Assembly (NCBI GenBank): GCA_021286765.1
Contig: JAJTBS010000001.1
Span: 248,001 to 312,000, forward strand
Direction of reading: 5' to 3'
Source: Holophagaceae bacterium
GTDB taxonomy: Bacteria; Acidobacteriota; Holophagae; Holophagales; Holophagaceae
DNA length: 64,000 nt
Part shown: positions 54,571-63,499 of the stretch, piece after piece
Position numbering within the stretch: the stretch's first letter is position 1
Layout: every line of letters starts with the position of its first letter
The notes under the pieces: model-generated
What the model saw: the letters and a program-made list of their open reading frames with translations, nothing else
The model's database searches: none
What the model was told of the DNA's origin: nothing
Program-made: the position numbers and the translations under genes

Positions 54571-55230
54571 ATGATCGAGCTTCTGAACCTCGCCCTGGAC
54601 CTCACGGAGGGTCGCCAGCTGGTTCAGGAAATCCAGTTGAGGGTACCCCGGGGCGGCAATCAGTTGATCACCGGCCCCAGCGGTTCCGGAAAGAGCCGCC
54701 TCCTGAAGGTGATGGCCGGAACGGAGCGACCAGCCCACGGCACGGTTCGGGTGGGCGGCCACCAGCTGTGGCCCGGGGATGGCGTCCTTGCCCTGGGCGG
54801 GAAGGTGCGGCTGGGCTTCGCCTTCGCCGCGGGCGGGCTGCTGTCGAACCTCACCTTGCGGGAGAACATGGCCCTGCCGCTCCGCTTCCAGGGGATGCCG
54901 CCCGCGGAGGTGCGGCAGCGGACCGAGGCCGCCCTGGAGCGCCTGGACCTTCTGGCGGTGGCAGAACTCCGTCCCCATGCGGTGAGCGCTTCCGCTCGCA
55001 AGCACGGCAACCTCGCGCGGGTGCTGGCACTGGCGCCTGAGCTGATCCTGCTTGACGACCCCCTGGAGGGGCTCGATGCCGGGGACAGGAGCATCGCACT
55101 GGAGCTGGTGCAAACCTGGGCCGCCGACCCCGACTGTTCCCTGGTCATTGCCGCGGAAGAGCCCCATGCCTTCACCCACCTGAAGGCGGAACGCCTCCAG
55201 CTCAGTCCCGCGCCCGTGGAGTCTCCATGA
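54571..55230 (+). CDS. MlaF-like ABC ATPase with degenerate catalytic motifs
   Basis: A 219-residue protein. Walker A (GPSGSGKSRLL) is intact. The Q-loop Gln is gone (FAFAAGGLLSNLT where FQxGALF is expected). The signature LSGG is replaced by VSASARKHGN. The Walker B catalytic Glu is Asp (LILLDDPLEGLD). The H-loop His is replaced (VIAAEEPH). It should bind ATP but may hydrolyse it poorly or not at all. It lies between mlaE and mlaD with a four-base overlap to the latter, so it is the ATPase position of the operon. Confidence 0.88.
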   Translation: MIELLNLALDLTEGRQLVQEIQLRVPRGGNQLITGPSGSGKSRLLKVMAGTERPAHGTVRVGGHQLWPGDGVLALGGKVRLGFAFAAGGLLSNLTLRENMALPLRFQGMPPAEVRQRTEAALERLDLLAVAELRPHAVSASARKHGNLARVLALAPELILLDDPLEGLDAGDRSIALELVQTWAADPDCSLVIAAEEPHAFTHLKAERLQLSPAPVESP

Positions 55231-56192
55231 ACTTCGAGAAGCAGGATGCCCGTCTCGGTCTGCTCGTCCTCGGGGCCCTGGCCCTGTTCCTTGCGCTGGT
55301 GGCCTACAAGAATGCGGGCGCCGTCACGGAGCGCACCTACCCGCTTGTGGTGCGGCTCGATCAGATGGAAGGGCTGGCGCCCGGCACCGACGTGCAGCTG
55401 AAGGGCTTCCGCGTGGGCTCCGTGGAGCGCGTGGACATGCGGCTGGAGGGGAAGGTCTACCACTTCCTGGCCCGCATCGCCGTCCGCGAGGACATCCGAC
55501 TGTGGCGGGGCACCCGGGCGAACCTGGCCCCCAAGGGCGTGGGCAGCGTGATGCTGGACCTGCGCCTGCCCGAGGTGGCCGACCGGGTGGTACCGCTGGT
55601 GGCCGGGGATGAGCTTCCGGGGGACTCCGGCGTCTCCATCGCCGGGGTGCTGGAGCGCACGGACCACCTCATGGCCAGCCTGCAGGCGGGCGTGGATGAC
55701 CTGCGCGGGCGCCTCGAGCGCAAGGGGCTGGGCGATGTGCTGGAGCACCCATCCGTGCGCCAGGCGCTGGTGTCGCTGGATGGCACGCTGAAGGAGTTCC
55801 AGATTCTGGCCAAGGAGAGCCGGGGCCTGGTGGGCCACGCGGACCGCAGCATGAGCGAGGCGGACAAGGCCCTGGCCTCCCTGGACCGGAGCCTTGGCAC
55901 CGTGCGCAGCCTGATGGAGAGGCGGGGCCCCGAGTTGGATCAGATCCTGGTGAGCCTCGCGGCCACGCTCAAGCAGGCTGAGGCTTTCATGGACCGCTTC
56001 ACGGCCCAGAACCACCCGGAGCTGGAGCAGAGCCTGGGTAGCCTCCGCCGCTCCCTGGCTTCCGTGGAAGAATTGTTGGAACTCCTCAAGCAGAAGCCCA
56101 GCAGGGTGGTATGGGGCACACCCAGCGAGGCCGAGCGGGAGAAGGCCAAGAAGCAGGTGGAGGCCGGGAAGCAGGTTCCACCCAGGCCCTGA
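55227..56192 (+). CDS. mlaD: MlaD-family MCE-domain lipid-binding protein
   Basis: A 321-residue protein with one N-terminal membrane helix (LGLLVLGALALFLALVAY) and a periplasmic MCE domain at residues 40-140 (LAPGTDVQLKGFRVGSVE). A long helical C-terminal part (residues 150-290) with coiled-coil pattern follows and could form a barrel or tunnel. The MCE ring holds phospholipids on their way between the membranes. The ATG overlaps the mlaF-like stop. Confidence 0.93.
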   Translation: MNFEKQDARLGLLVLGALALFLALVAYKNAGAVTERTYPLVVRLDQMEGLAPGTDVQLKGFRVGSVERVDMRLEGKVYHFLARIAVREDIRLWRGTRANLAPKGVGSVMLDLRLPEVADRVVPLVAGDELPGDSGVSIAGVLERTDHLMASLQAGVDDLRGRLERKGLGDVLEHPSVRQALVSLDGTLKEFQILAKESRGLVGHADRSMSEADKALASLDRSLGTVRSLMERRGPELDQILVSLAATLKQAEAFMDRFTAQNHPELEQSLGSLRRSLASVEELLELLKQKPSRVVWGTPSEAEREKAKKQVEAGKQVPPRP

Positions 56193-56200
56193 GGTGATGC

Positions 56201-58462
56201 CTAGGCCCCCAACTCGGTCGAGATGGTCTGCAGCATCTTGCGGAGTTCGACCAGGGAGAAGGGCTTCTGCAAGATGGAGACCGAGGGGAAGTCGGCCAGC
56301 AGGATCTTGAGGTCCGTGTCCAGGAAACCCGTGGCGATGAGCACCCGGACGGCGGGCCGAAGCTGGAAGATGCGCGGCAGGGTCTCGGCGCCAGTCATGC
56401 CAGGCATGTTGTGGTCCAGGATCACCAGGTCCACCTCGAGGCCCGCGCCCAGACGGCGCACGGCCTCCAGCCCAGATGAAGTGGTCTCGACCAGGTGCCC
56501 CAGCTGCTCGAGCATCGGAGGCAGGATGTCCCGGATGAGCTCGTCGTCGTCCACCAGCAGGATCCGGAGGGTGCGGTCCGGCTGGACCGCAGGCGGTTCC
56601 TCAGGCTCGCCCGAGAGGGTCCTGGTGACCAGGGCCGGGAGGTGGAGGCGGATGCGGGTCCCTTTGCCGACTTCGCTCTGGATGTCGAGCGACCCCCCGT
56701 GGGCCTTCACCGTGCCGTAGACCATGGCCAACCCCAGGCCCGTGCCCCGGCCCTGGGGTTTGGTGGTGAAAAAGGGGTCTGTCACCCGGGAGAGGATGTC
56801 CGCCGGGATGCCCTCGCCGGTGTCGGCCACTTCCAGACAGACCTGGTCCCCGACCAGGAAGGTCCTGACCTGCAAGGTGCCGCCCGCAGGCATGGCGTCG
56901 AAGGCGTTGACGGCGAGGTTCATGAAGGCGCTGCCAAGCGAGCTGCGCTCCCCCATGATCGGCGGCAGCATCTCGTCCAGCTGCACGTCGAAGGTGAACC
57001 GCTGGCGGCTGGTGCGGATGAGCAGATCCAGCTCCTCGCGGAGCAGTTCATTGAGATCCAGACGCTGCGCCTGCTGAAGACCCTTGCGGGCGAAATCCGT
57101 GAGGCCCTTGACCAGATCTCGCCCGCGGCTGGCGGCGTGCTCGATGGTGCGCAAGGGTTTCAGGATCGCCTCGTCTCCCTCGCGCTTCAGCTGCAGGAGG
57201 GTCGCCATGCCGAGAATGGCCCCTAGCACATTGTTCATGTCGTGGGCGATGCCGCCAGCCAGGCTCCCGAGACTCTCCAGCTTCTGCGCATGCTGGATCT
57301 CCGCCTCCATCTTGCGGCGTTCCTCTTCGGCCCGTCGGCGTTCGCTGAGGTCCTGGGCGAAGACGAGGATGGCGGGGCCGCCCGGCAGTTCGATGGCGGC
57401 AGTCTGGACCTCCACCCAGACCTCCCGCCCCCGATAGGTGAGGAAGACTTCCTCGATGGCCGGGGCCGCCTGCCCCGTCTGCTCCACCGTGTGGATGCGC
57501 TCTCCCACCAAGTATCGGTACTCCGGGTGGATGAAGGACAGGACCTCCAGCCCCACGAGCTGTTCCGGAAGGTCGGCATCCAGGAGGTGGGCAGCCGCCA
57601 GGTTCACCTCGATGAAGCGGCCGTCGCGGTGGATGAACATGGGTGCGGGGGAGGACTGGAAGAGCTGGTGGAAGCGCTGGGAGCTCTCTTCCACCTCGGC
57701 CACCATAGCCTGTTGGGTCTTGGCGGAGCGAACCAGCCGGCTGGTCCAGATGAGGATGCCGACGCAACCCAGTAGCCAGAAGCCGGCGATGGCCAGATTG
57801 GAAATGTCGTTGTGGCTCAGACCGATGGCCCCGGTGCCCGAGCCGACGGGAACCGTGACGCTGATGCCTCCCCGGATGTCTCCAACCTTGTAGCCCTGGC
57901 TGGCGTGGCAAACCAGGCAGCTTGATTCGACCGGGAAGGCGCCCATGAAGCGGAGGACTTTCTTCCCATCCTGCCGGACCACTTCGGAGTATTGGCGGGC
58001 CCCCTGCTCGAAAGTTTTGAGCGCCTGTTGCTCCCATGCATCTGGCGCGTTCTCGGGGCGGATGGGATGGAGGCTGGTGATGTGCCCTTTGAGCCCGTAA
58101 TCCCTCTCACCTAGCTCGTGGACCATGCGGGTCATGTAGGCAGGGTTCACCAGGGTGAACCGCTTTCCGTCGGTCGAGGTGATATCCCGGTTTGGACGGT
58201 GGGCCAGGTAGGGGTTGGGCGGGGTGGTCCCATCCAGAGGCACGTAGACTCCGCCACGCTGGGAAGCCCAGCGGCGGTAGGCCAGGTCCTTGTGGTAGCT
58301 GTCCATGGCCCGGTTCAGCGCAATCTCTTGGGCTTCCTTGACGTCGAAGTAGTCCGATACTCCCATGACGACCGAAATGAAGGCGGTCCAAATCCCGAGC
58401 AGCACCAGCGTCGCCCGGGTGGTGCCGGACTTGGCGAGGATGGTGGGTAGCCGGAGGAGCAT
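56201..58462 (-). CDS. Heme-type membrane hybrid histidine kinase
   Basis: A 753-residue kinase. A membrane helix at residues 16-36 and another at about 225-245 flank a periplasmic domain of the DUF3365/Tll0287 type carrying the c-heme motif CLVCH (Cys182, Cys185, His186). A PAS domain then leads to the phospho-His box GGIAHDMNNVLGAI, ATPase boxes (NLAVNAFDAM, ADTGEGIP, GLGLAMVYGT) and a C-terminal receiver (LVILDHNMPGMTG, LQKPFS). It should sense redox state or a gas via heme. It follows cheB by 30 bases on the same strand. Confidence 0.93.
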   Translation of the reverse strand: MLLRLPTILAKSGTTRATLVLLGIWTAFISVVMGVSDYFDVKEAQEIALNRAMDSYHKDLAYRRWASQRGGVYVPLDGTTPPNPYLAHRPNRDITSTDGKRFTLVNPAYMTRMVHELGERDYGLKGHITSLHPIRPENAPDAWEQQALKTFEQGARQYSEVVRQDGKKVLRFMGAFPVESSCLVCHASQGYKVGDIRGGISVTVPVGSGTGAIGLSHNDISNLAIAGFWLLGCVGILIWTSRLVRSAKTQQAMVAEVEESSQRFHQLFQSSPAPMFIHRDGRFIEVNLAAAHLLDADLPEQLVGLEVLSFIHPEYRYLVGERIHTVEQTGQAAPAIEEVFLTYRGREVWVEVQTAAIELPGGPAILVFAQDLSERRRAEEERRKMEAEIQHAQKLESLGSLAGGIAHDMNNVLGAILGMATLLQLKREGDEAILKPLRTIEHAASRGRDLVKGLTDFARKGLQQAQRLDLNELLREELDLLIRTSRQRFTFDVQLDEMLPPIMGERSSLGSAFMNLAVNAFDAMPAGGTLQVRTFLVGDQVCLEVADTGEGIPADILSRVTDPFFTTKPQGRGTGLGLAMVYGTVKAHGGSLDIQSEVGKGTRIRLHLPALVTRTLSGEPEEPPAVQPDRTLRILLVDDDELIRDILPPMLEQLGHLVETTSSGLEAVRRLGAGLEVDLVILDHNMPGMTGAETLPRIFQLRPAVRVLIATGFLDTDLKILLADFPSVSILQKPFSLVELRKMLQTISTELGA

Positions 58463-58492
58463 TCAGATGATCCGAAAAAGAGGGAAGCAGGC

Positions 58493-59548
58493 TCAGGCTT
58501 CGCGCTCGCACCAGGCGACGAGGTGCTTCGCGATGGCGCCCAGGGGTGCCTGTTCTTCAACGCCACCGCGCATGAAGGCGGCGCGGGGCATGCCGTAGAC
58601 CACGCAGGTGGCCTCGTCCTGGCCCAAAGTGCGGGCGCCCTTCTGGCGCATCTTCAGCAGGCCGCGGGCGCCGTCGTCGCCCATGCCGGTGAGGATGACG
58701 CCCATGGCGTGAGCCCCGCAGGTGGCGGCCACGGAGTCGAAGAGCACGTCCACCGACGGGAGGTGGTGCGATACCCGCTCTCCGGCCTGGAGGATGGCCA
58801 CCAGGCCCGCGGCGTGCCGGCCAACGGTGAGGTGGGCCTCGTTGGGTGCGAGGTAGACGGTGCCGGCCCGCAGCGACTCGCCATCCTCGGCCACCTTTAC
58901 CCGGGCCCGGCAGCTGTGGTCCAGGCGCTCCGCGAAGGCGGCTGTGAATCCAGGCAGCATGTGCTGGACCACGGCGATGGGGGGCAGGTTCTCGGGAATC
59001 GATTCGAAGACCTGGCGCAGGGCCTCGGTCCCGCCGGTGCTGGACCCGATGGCGATGAGGGCCCGGCCGGCCTTGGCGCGGGAGGCCAGGGAGGCCAGCG
59101 AGGGCGGGGCCTGGAGCGGGGGCCGGGGGCTCCCCACCCGCGCCAGCGAGGCGGCGTACACGGTCTGGGCGATTTCATGGCCCATGCGCTCCAGGCCCGC
59201 AGCCTGGTCCATGGTGGGCTTGCCGATCACGTCCACGGCGCCCAGGTCCAGGGCATCCAGGGCCGTGGTGGTGCCTTTGGCCGTGAGGCTCGACAGCATC
59301 ACCGCGGGCATGGGGTGGGCCTTCATGAGCTTGCCCAGGAAGGTCAGGCCGTCCATGCGGGGCATCTCGACGTCCAGCGTCAGCACGTCCGGATCCAGCT
59401 CCTTGATGCGCTCGCGGGCATCATAGGGATCCTTGGCGGTACCCACCACTTCCAGCAGGGGATGGCGGGACAGGATGTTGGTCAGCACCTGGCGGACCAG
59501 GGCGCTGTCATCGACCACGAGGACTCGGCGCTTTTTCTCCATGCTCAT
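58493..59548 (-). CDS. cheB: Chemotaxis methylesterase/deamidase
   Basis: A 351-residue protein. The N-terminal receiver has VVDDSALVRQ, the acceptor in LTLDVEMPRMDG and the Lys in IGKPT. The methylesterase domain has the catalytic Ser in GSSTGGTEAL, His in QHMLPGF and Asp in GMGDDGARG. It removes methyl groups from receptors when phosphorylated by CheA. The start ATG 59548 overlaps the cheD stop. Confidence 0.95.
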   Translation of the reverse strand: MSMEKKRRVLVVDDSALVRQVLTNILSRHPLLEVVGTAKDPYDARERIKELDPDVLTLDVEMPRMDGLTFLGKLMKAHPMPAVMLSSLTAKGTTTALDALDLGAVDVIGKPTMDQAAGLERMGHEIAQTVYAASLARVGSPRPPLQAPPSLASLASRAKAGRALIAIGSSTGGTEALRQVFESIPENLPPIAVVQHMLPGFTAAFAERLDHSCRARVKVAEDGESLRAGTVYLAPNEAHLTVGRHAAGLVAILQAGERVSHHLPSVDVLFDSVAATCGAHAMGVILTGMGDDGARGLLKMRQKGARTLGQDEATCVVYGMPRAAFMRGGVEEQAPLGAIAKHLVAWCEREA

Positions 59549-60156
59549 GTAAACAGCTCCACGTCGCCATTCATGGGCCGGCCGACCACTTCCTGGATGT
59601 AGGTGAGTTCGCGGTTGAGCACGGTGTCGTTATGCGTGCTCTCCATGCGTTTGACCAGCACCTGGCCGGTGTGGGGGAAGAAGTAGACCTTGCGGGGATA
59701 GGGGCCGCCCATGTCCTCGCTCCAGAGGGGAATGCCTTCATTGCGCAGAAACTCCCGGACGAAGTCGACATTCTGACCGCCCACGTCCGTCGACATGCCG
59801 CGCATCACCTTGCCGCCGCCGAAGGCCTTGGCCACCAGGCGGTCCCGCTGCGCCCCCAGGTGCAGCAGGTTGTTGATGAGGTATTCCATGGCCGCCGCGC
59901 CGTACCGCGCGGCGAAGAACACGTCCGGGTCGCGCTCGCCCTGCTTCACCGGGAGCATGAAGTGGTTCATGCCGCCCACCATGGCGATGGGGTCCATGAC
60001 GCAGGCGGCCACGCAGCTGCCGAGGACGGTGACGATCACCTCGTCCTCGGCCGTGGCGTAGAACTCGCCGGGCAGGATCTTCATGGCCTGGCGGTTGAAG
60101 TTGCGGTCCAGGTACTTGGAGGCCCGGCCGTGGACCAGGGGGACAGGGGGGCTCAT
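59545..60156 (-). CDS. cheD: Chemoreceptor glutamine deamidase
   Basis: A 203-residue CheD. The catalytic Cys is in TVLGSCVAACVMD, the His in GGMNHFMLP and the Thr region is later. It deamidates receptor glutamines and can interact with CheC/CheX-type phosphatases. The ATG overlaps the cheR stop by four bases. It sits between cheR and cheB. Confidence 0.95.
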   Translation of the reverse strand: MSPPVPLVHGRASKYLDRNFNRQAMKILPGEFYATAEDEVIVTVLGSCVAACVMDPIAMVGGMNHFMLPVKQGERDPDVFFAARYGAAAMEYLINNLLHLGAQRDRLVAKAFGGGKVMRGMSTDVGGQNVDFVREFLRNEGIPLWSEDMGGPYPRKVYFFPHTGQVLVKRMESTHNDTVLNRELTYIQEVVGRPMNGDVELFT

Positions 60157-61016
60157 GCGCCTGTCTCCCGGCGCCGGTAGATGGTTTGGCCCAGGGACTG
60201 GAAGCCCAGGGTGGTATCCAGCAGGGCTTCGGAATGGCCCACGAAGAGGAGCCCATCGGGTTCCAGCAGCTCGTGGTAGCGCTTCAGGAGCCGGCGCTGG
60301 GTGGGCTTGTCGAAGTAGATCATGACGTTGCGGCAGAAGATGGCCTGGAAGGGCGCCTCGGGCACGGACCAGCGGTCCTCCAGCAGGTTCATCTGCCGGA
60401 AGGAGACCAGCTGCCTCACCTCCGGCCGCACGCGCACCTGGCCCTCCTGCGCGCCGGATCCCTTGAGGAAGGCCATCCGTTTCCAGGACTCCTCCAGACC
60501 TTCGATGCGGGCCATGGGATAGACCCCGCGGGCGGCGGTCTCCAGCACGGCCGTGTCCAGGTCCGTGGCCAGGATCTGGATGTTGGCCGCAGCGCCGAAC
60601 CCCTGGAGCAGGGTCATGGCGAGGGTGTAGGGCTCCTCCCCGGTGGAGCAGCCGGCGCTCCAGACCTTGATGCGGCGGGAGGCGGCGTGGAAGGGCTGCA
60701 TGAGCGGCACCAGCCGGGTGAAGTGATGGCCTTCGCGGAAGAAGCTGGTGAGGTTGGTGGTGAGGGCGTTGATGAACTCGGACCATTCCGGGGATTCGGG
60801 ATTCTCCAGGCGCTGGAGGTATTCCTCATAGGTCTGGATGCCCAGGATCCGCAGGCGCTTGGCCAGGCGCGACTGCACCATGGTGATCTTGTGGGCGGCC
60901 AGGGCGATTCCCGAGTGGGCGTGCAGCAGGTCGCGCAGGGCCGTGAAGGTGGCCGTGGACAGCGGCTCCCGGCCCTGGTTCAGGGCCTCGAGATCGGCGC
61001 CGCGAAAGCGGTTCAT
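60153..61016 (-). CDS. cheR: Chemotaxis protein methyltransferase
   Basis: A 287-residue AdoMet-dependent enzyme that methylates receptor glutamates. The N-terminal helical domain ends at TTNLTSFFREGHHF. The AdoMet site is WSAGCSTGEEPYTLAM, and FCRNVMIYFD and FVGHSEALL follow. The start overlaps the cheA stop. Confidence 0.95.
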   Translation of the reverse strand: MNRFRGADLEALNQGREPLSTATFTALRDLLHAHSGIALAAHKITMVQSRLAKRLRILGIQTYEEYLQRLENPESPEWSEFINALTTNLTSFFREGHHFTRLVPLMQPFHAASRRIKVWSAGCSTGEEPYTLAMTLLQGFGAAANIQILATDLDTAVLETAARGVYPMARIEGLEESWKRMAFLKGSGAQEGQVRVRPEVRQLVSFRQMNLLEDRWSVPEAPFQAIFCRNVMIYFDKPTQRRLLKRYHELLEPDGLLFVGHSEALLDTTLGFQSLGQTIYRRRETGA

Positions 61017-63115
61017 GCCCCGACCGCGGCGGCCCCCGCCTCCAGCCGCATGAGACCCGGCACGTCGAGGATGAGGGCCACGCGGCCGTCCCCGAGGATG
61101 GTGGCGCCGGAGATGCCTTCCACGCGGCGGTAGTGAGTCTCCAGGCTCTTGATGACCACCTGCTGCTGGCCCAGTAGCTCGTCCACGGCCATGGCCGCGC
61201 GGCGGCCTTCGGACTCGACCAGCACCAGGAGGGTCCGGTCCGAGGTCTCCTGGCCTGAGCCCACGGTCAGCAGGCGCTGCAGGCGCACCACCGGGATGAA
61301 CTCGCCCCGGAGGCTGATCACCTCCCGGTCGCCCTTCACGGTCTGCACGTCGGTGCCCCGGGTCTGGAAGCTCTCCAGCACCGAGGCCAGGGGGAACACG
61401 TAGGTCTCCTCCGCCACGCGGACGGTGAGCCCATCCAGGATGGCGAGGGTGAGGGGCAGCACCAGGCGGATGAGGGTGCCCCGGCCGGGCTGGCTCTCCA
61501 CCTCGATGCGACCCCCGAGCGCCCGCACATTCTGCTTCACCACGTCCATGCCCACGCCACGGCCGGAGAGGTCGGAGACCTGCTCCACGGTGGAGAAGCC
61601 GGGTTCGAAGATGAGCAGGTTCAGTTCCTCATCCGAGGGGCGGGAACCCGGCTGGATCAGCCCGCGGTCCAGGGCCTTCTGGTAGATGCGGTCGCGGTTC
61701 AGGCCCTTGCCGTCGTCCTTCACCTCGATGTGGATGTGGCCGCCCCGGCTGGAGGCCCGGAGGGCGATGGTGCCCATGGCGGGCTTGCCGGTGCGGAGGC
61801 GCTCCGCCTTGTCCTCCATGCCGTGGTCCACGGCATTGCGCACCAGGTGCGTGAGGGGGTCGACGAGCATCTCGATGAAGGTCTTGTCCAGTTCCGTGGC
61901 CTGGCCCTCCATGACCAGCTCCACGTCCTTGCCCAGCTGCTTGCCCAGCTCGTGGACCATGCGCGGGAACCGGGAGAACACCATCTCGACGGGCACCATG
62001 CGGATGCCCATGACACGCTCCTGCAACTCCCGGGTCTGCCGGTCCAGCTGCAGCAGGGCGGCGCTCATCTGCTCCTCCCCCTGCATGGTGTTCGACTGTT
62101 GCGAAGCCTGGGCCAGCATGGCCTGGGTGATGACCAGCTCGCCCACCAGGTTCACCAGGCGGTCGATCTTGTCCGTGGCCACCCGCACCGTGGAGGCCTC
62201 GGCCTGGTTGCGCTTCTTCTGCTGCTGGTCGAGGGCCTTGTTGACCGCCTCGGGCTTGACCTTGCCCATGTCCACCAGCAGCTCACCCAGGCGCTTCTGC
62301 TGGGACAGGGCCTCGCGGATGTCGGCGGGGCTGACGCCCGCCTCGGTCTGGAGGATCTCGCCCAGGGTGGGCACCGTGCCCTCGGGGCTCAGGGGCTGGA
62401 TGCGCAGATTGTCGCCTTCCGCCACGAACTCGAAGATGTCGTCCACGTCGATTTGCGGGTGCGCGGTCTCCAGCCGGATGTCCCAGGCCAGGTGGCAGTC
62501 TTCGGGGTCCATCTGCTCGAAGGCTGGGATCCGCGTGAGGTCTGGCCAGATCTGCAGCGTGCCGAGCTTGGCCAGGTCACGGAAGAGCCGCTCCAGGTTG
62601 ATGCCCCGGCGGAAGGAATCCGTGGGTGCTTCGAAGCGGATGGAGAAGCCGCGGCCGCCCTTCATGGCCACGGAGCGGGCCGGGGTCTGCATGTCAGGGG
62701 CGGGTGGTGGCAGCGGGGCGGCGGTGGCGTCCTCCTGCAGCTTGGCCACGAGCATTTCCTGAAGTTGCTGCTCCTTGGCGGGAAGCGGCTCCTCGCGCCG
62801 GGCGTGGTGCAGGTGGCTGCGGATGAGATCCACGCCCTGCAGCATCAGCTCCCGCAGATCCGGCGTCATGGGGCGGGTGCCCTGGCGGACGGGTTCGAGC
62901 GTGCTCTCCAGCTGATGGGTGAAGGAGGCGACCGCCGGGAAGCCGAAGGTGGCGGCATTGCCCTTGATGGAGTGGGCCGCCCGGAACAGGGTGTGGAGAT
63001 CCTCGACCTCGACCGAAGCCAGGTCCATGGAGAGCAGGGTGGCCTCCATGCCGTCGGCGAGCTCGGTGGCCTCTTCAAAAAAGGCGTCTCGGAATTGGGC
63101 CATCGCATCGGACAT
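61013..63115 (-). CDS. cheA: Chemotaxis histidine kinase
   Basis: A 700-residue CheA. The P1 domain has the phospho-His in FRAAHSIKGNAATF. A long linker/P2 region follows, then dimerisation P3. The ATPase P4 has NAVDHGME, a G1 box in VKDDGKGLNRDRI and GRGVGMDVVKQNV. The CheW-like P5 domain ends the protein. No separate cheW is seen in the window. It transfers phosphate to CheY and CheB. Confidence 0.95.
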   Translation of the reverse strand: MSDAMAQFRDAFFEEATELADGMEATLLSMDLASVEVEDLHTLFRAAHSIKGNAATFGFPAVASFTHQLESTLEPVRQGTRPMTPDLRELMLQGVDLIRSHLHHARREEPLPAKEQQLQEMLVAKLQEDATAAPLPPPAPDMQTPARSVAMKGGRGFSIRFEAPTDSFRRGINLERLFRDLAKLGTLQIWPDLTRIPAFEQMDPEDCHLAWDIRLETAHPQIDVDDIFEFVAEGDNLRIQPLSPEGTVPTLGEILQTEAGVSPADIREALSQQKRLGELLVDMGKVKPEAVNKALDQQQKKRNQAEASTVRVATDKIDRLVNLVGELVITQAMLAQASQQSNTMQGEEQMSAALLQLDRQTRELQERVMGIRMVPVEMVFSRFPRMVHELGKQLGKDVELVMEGQATELDKTFIEMLVDPLTHLVRNAVDHGMEDKAERLRTGKPAMGTIALRASSRGGHIHIEVKDDGKGLNRDRIYQKALDRGLIQPGSRPSDEELNLLIFEPGFSTVEQVSDLSGRGVGMDVVKQNVRALGGRIEVESQPGRGTLIRLVLPLTLAILDGLTVRVAEETYVFPLASVLESFQTRGTDVQTVKGDREVISLRGEFIPVVRLQRLLTVGSGQETSDRTLLVLVESEGRRAAMAVDELLGQQQVVIKSLETHYRRVEGISGATILGDGRVALILDVPGLMRLEAGAAAVGA

Positions 63116-63122
63116 GGGAACC

Positions 63123-63485
63123 TCAGAGGACTTTGTTCACAACGTCCAGCAGCTTTTCGGGGCTGAAGGGCTTCACGATCCAGCCCGTGGCGCCGGCTTC
63201 CTTGCCCTTCTGCTTCATGGAGGCGTCGGATTCGGTGGTGAGCACCAGGATCGGGGTGAACTTGAACTCGGGAAGGGCGCGGAGGCGCTGCACCAGCGTG
63301 ATGCCGTCCATGCGGGGCATGTTGACATCGGTGATGATCAGGTCGAGCTTCTTCCCGGCGGCCACGCCCAGCGCCTCCACACCATCGCCCGCCTCCAGGA
63401 CGTCGAAGCCCGCCCCCTTGAGCGTGAAGGTGATCATCTGGCGCATCGTGCTCGAGTCATCGACGGTGAGGATGAGACGGCCCAT
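63123..63485 (-). CDS. cheY: Chemotaxis response regulator
   Basis: A 120-residue stand-alone receiver. VDDSSTMRQM has the acidic pair, the acceptor Asp is in IITDVNMPRMDG, the switch Thr is in LVLTTES and the Lys is in IVKPFSPEK. It binds the flagellar switch (or another motor) when phosphorylated. It starts 14 bases after the stop of the upstream gene. Confidence 0.95.
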   Translation of the reverse strand: MGRLILTVDDSSTMRQMITFTLKGAGFDVLEAGDGVEALGVAAGKKLDLIITDVNMPRMDGITLVQRLRALPEFKFTPILVLTTESDASMKQKGKEAGATGWIVKPFSPEKLLDVVNKVL

Positions 63486-63499
63486 CGTTAGGCTCCTGG

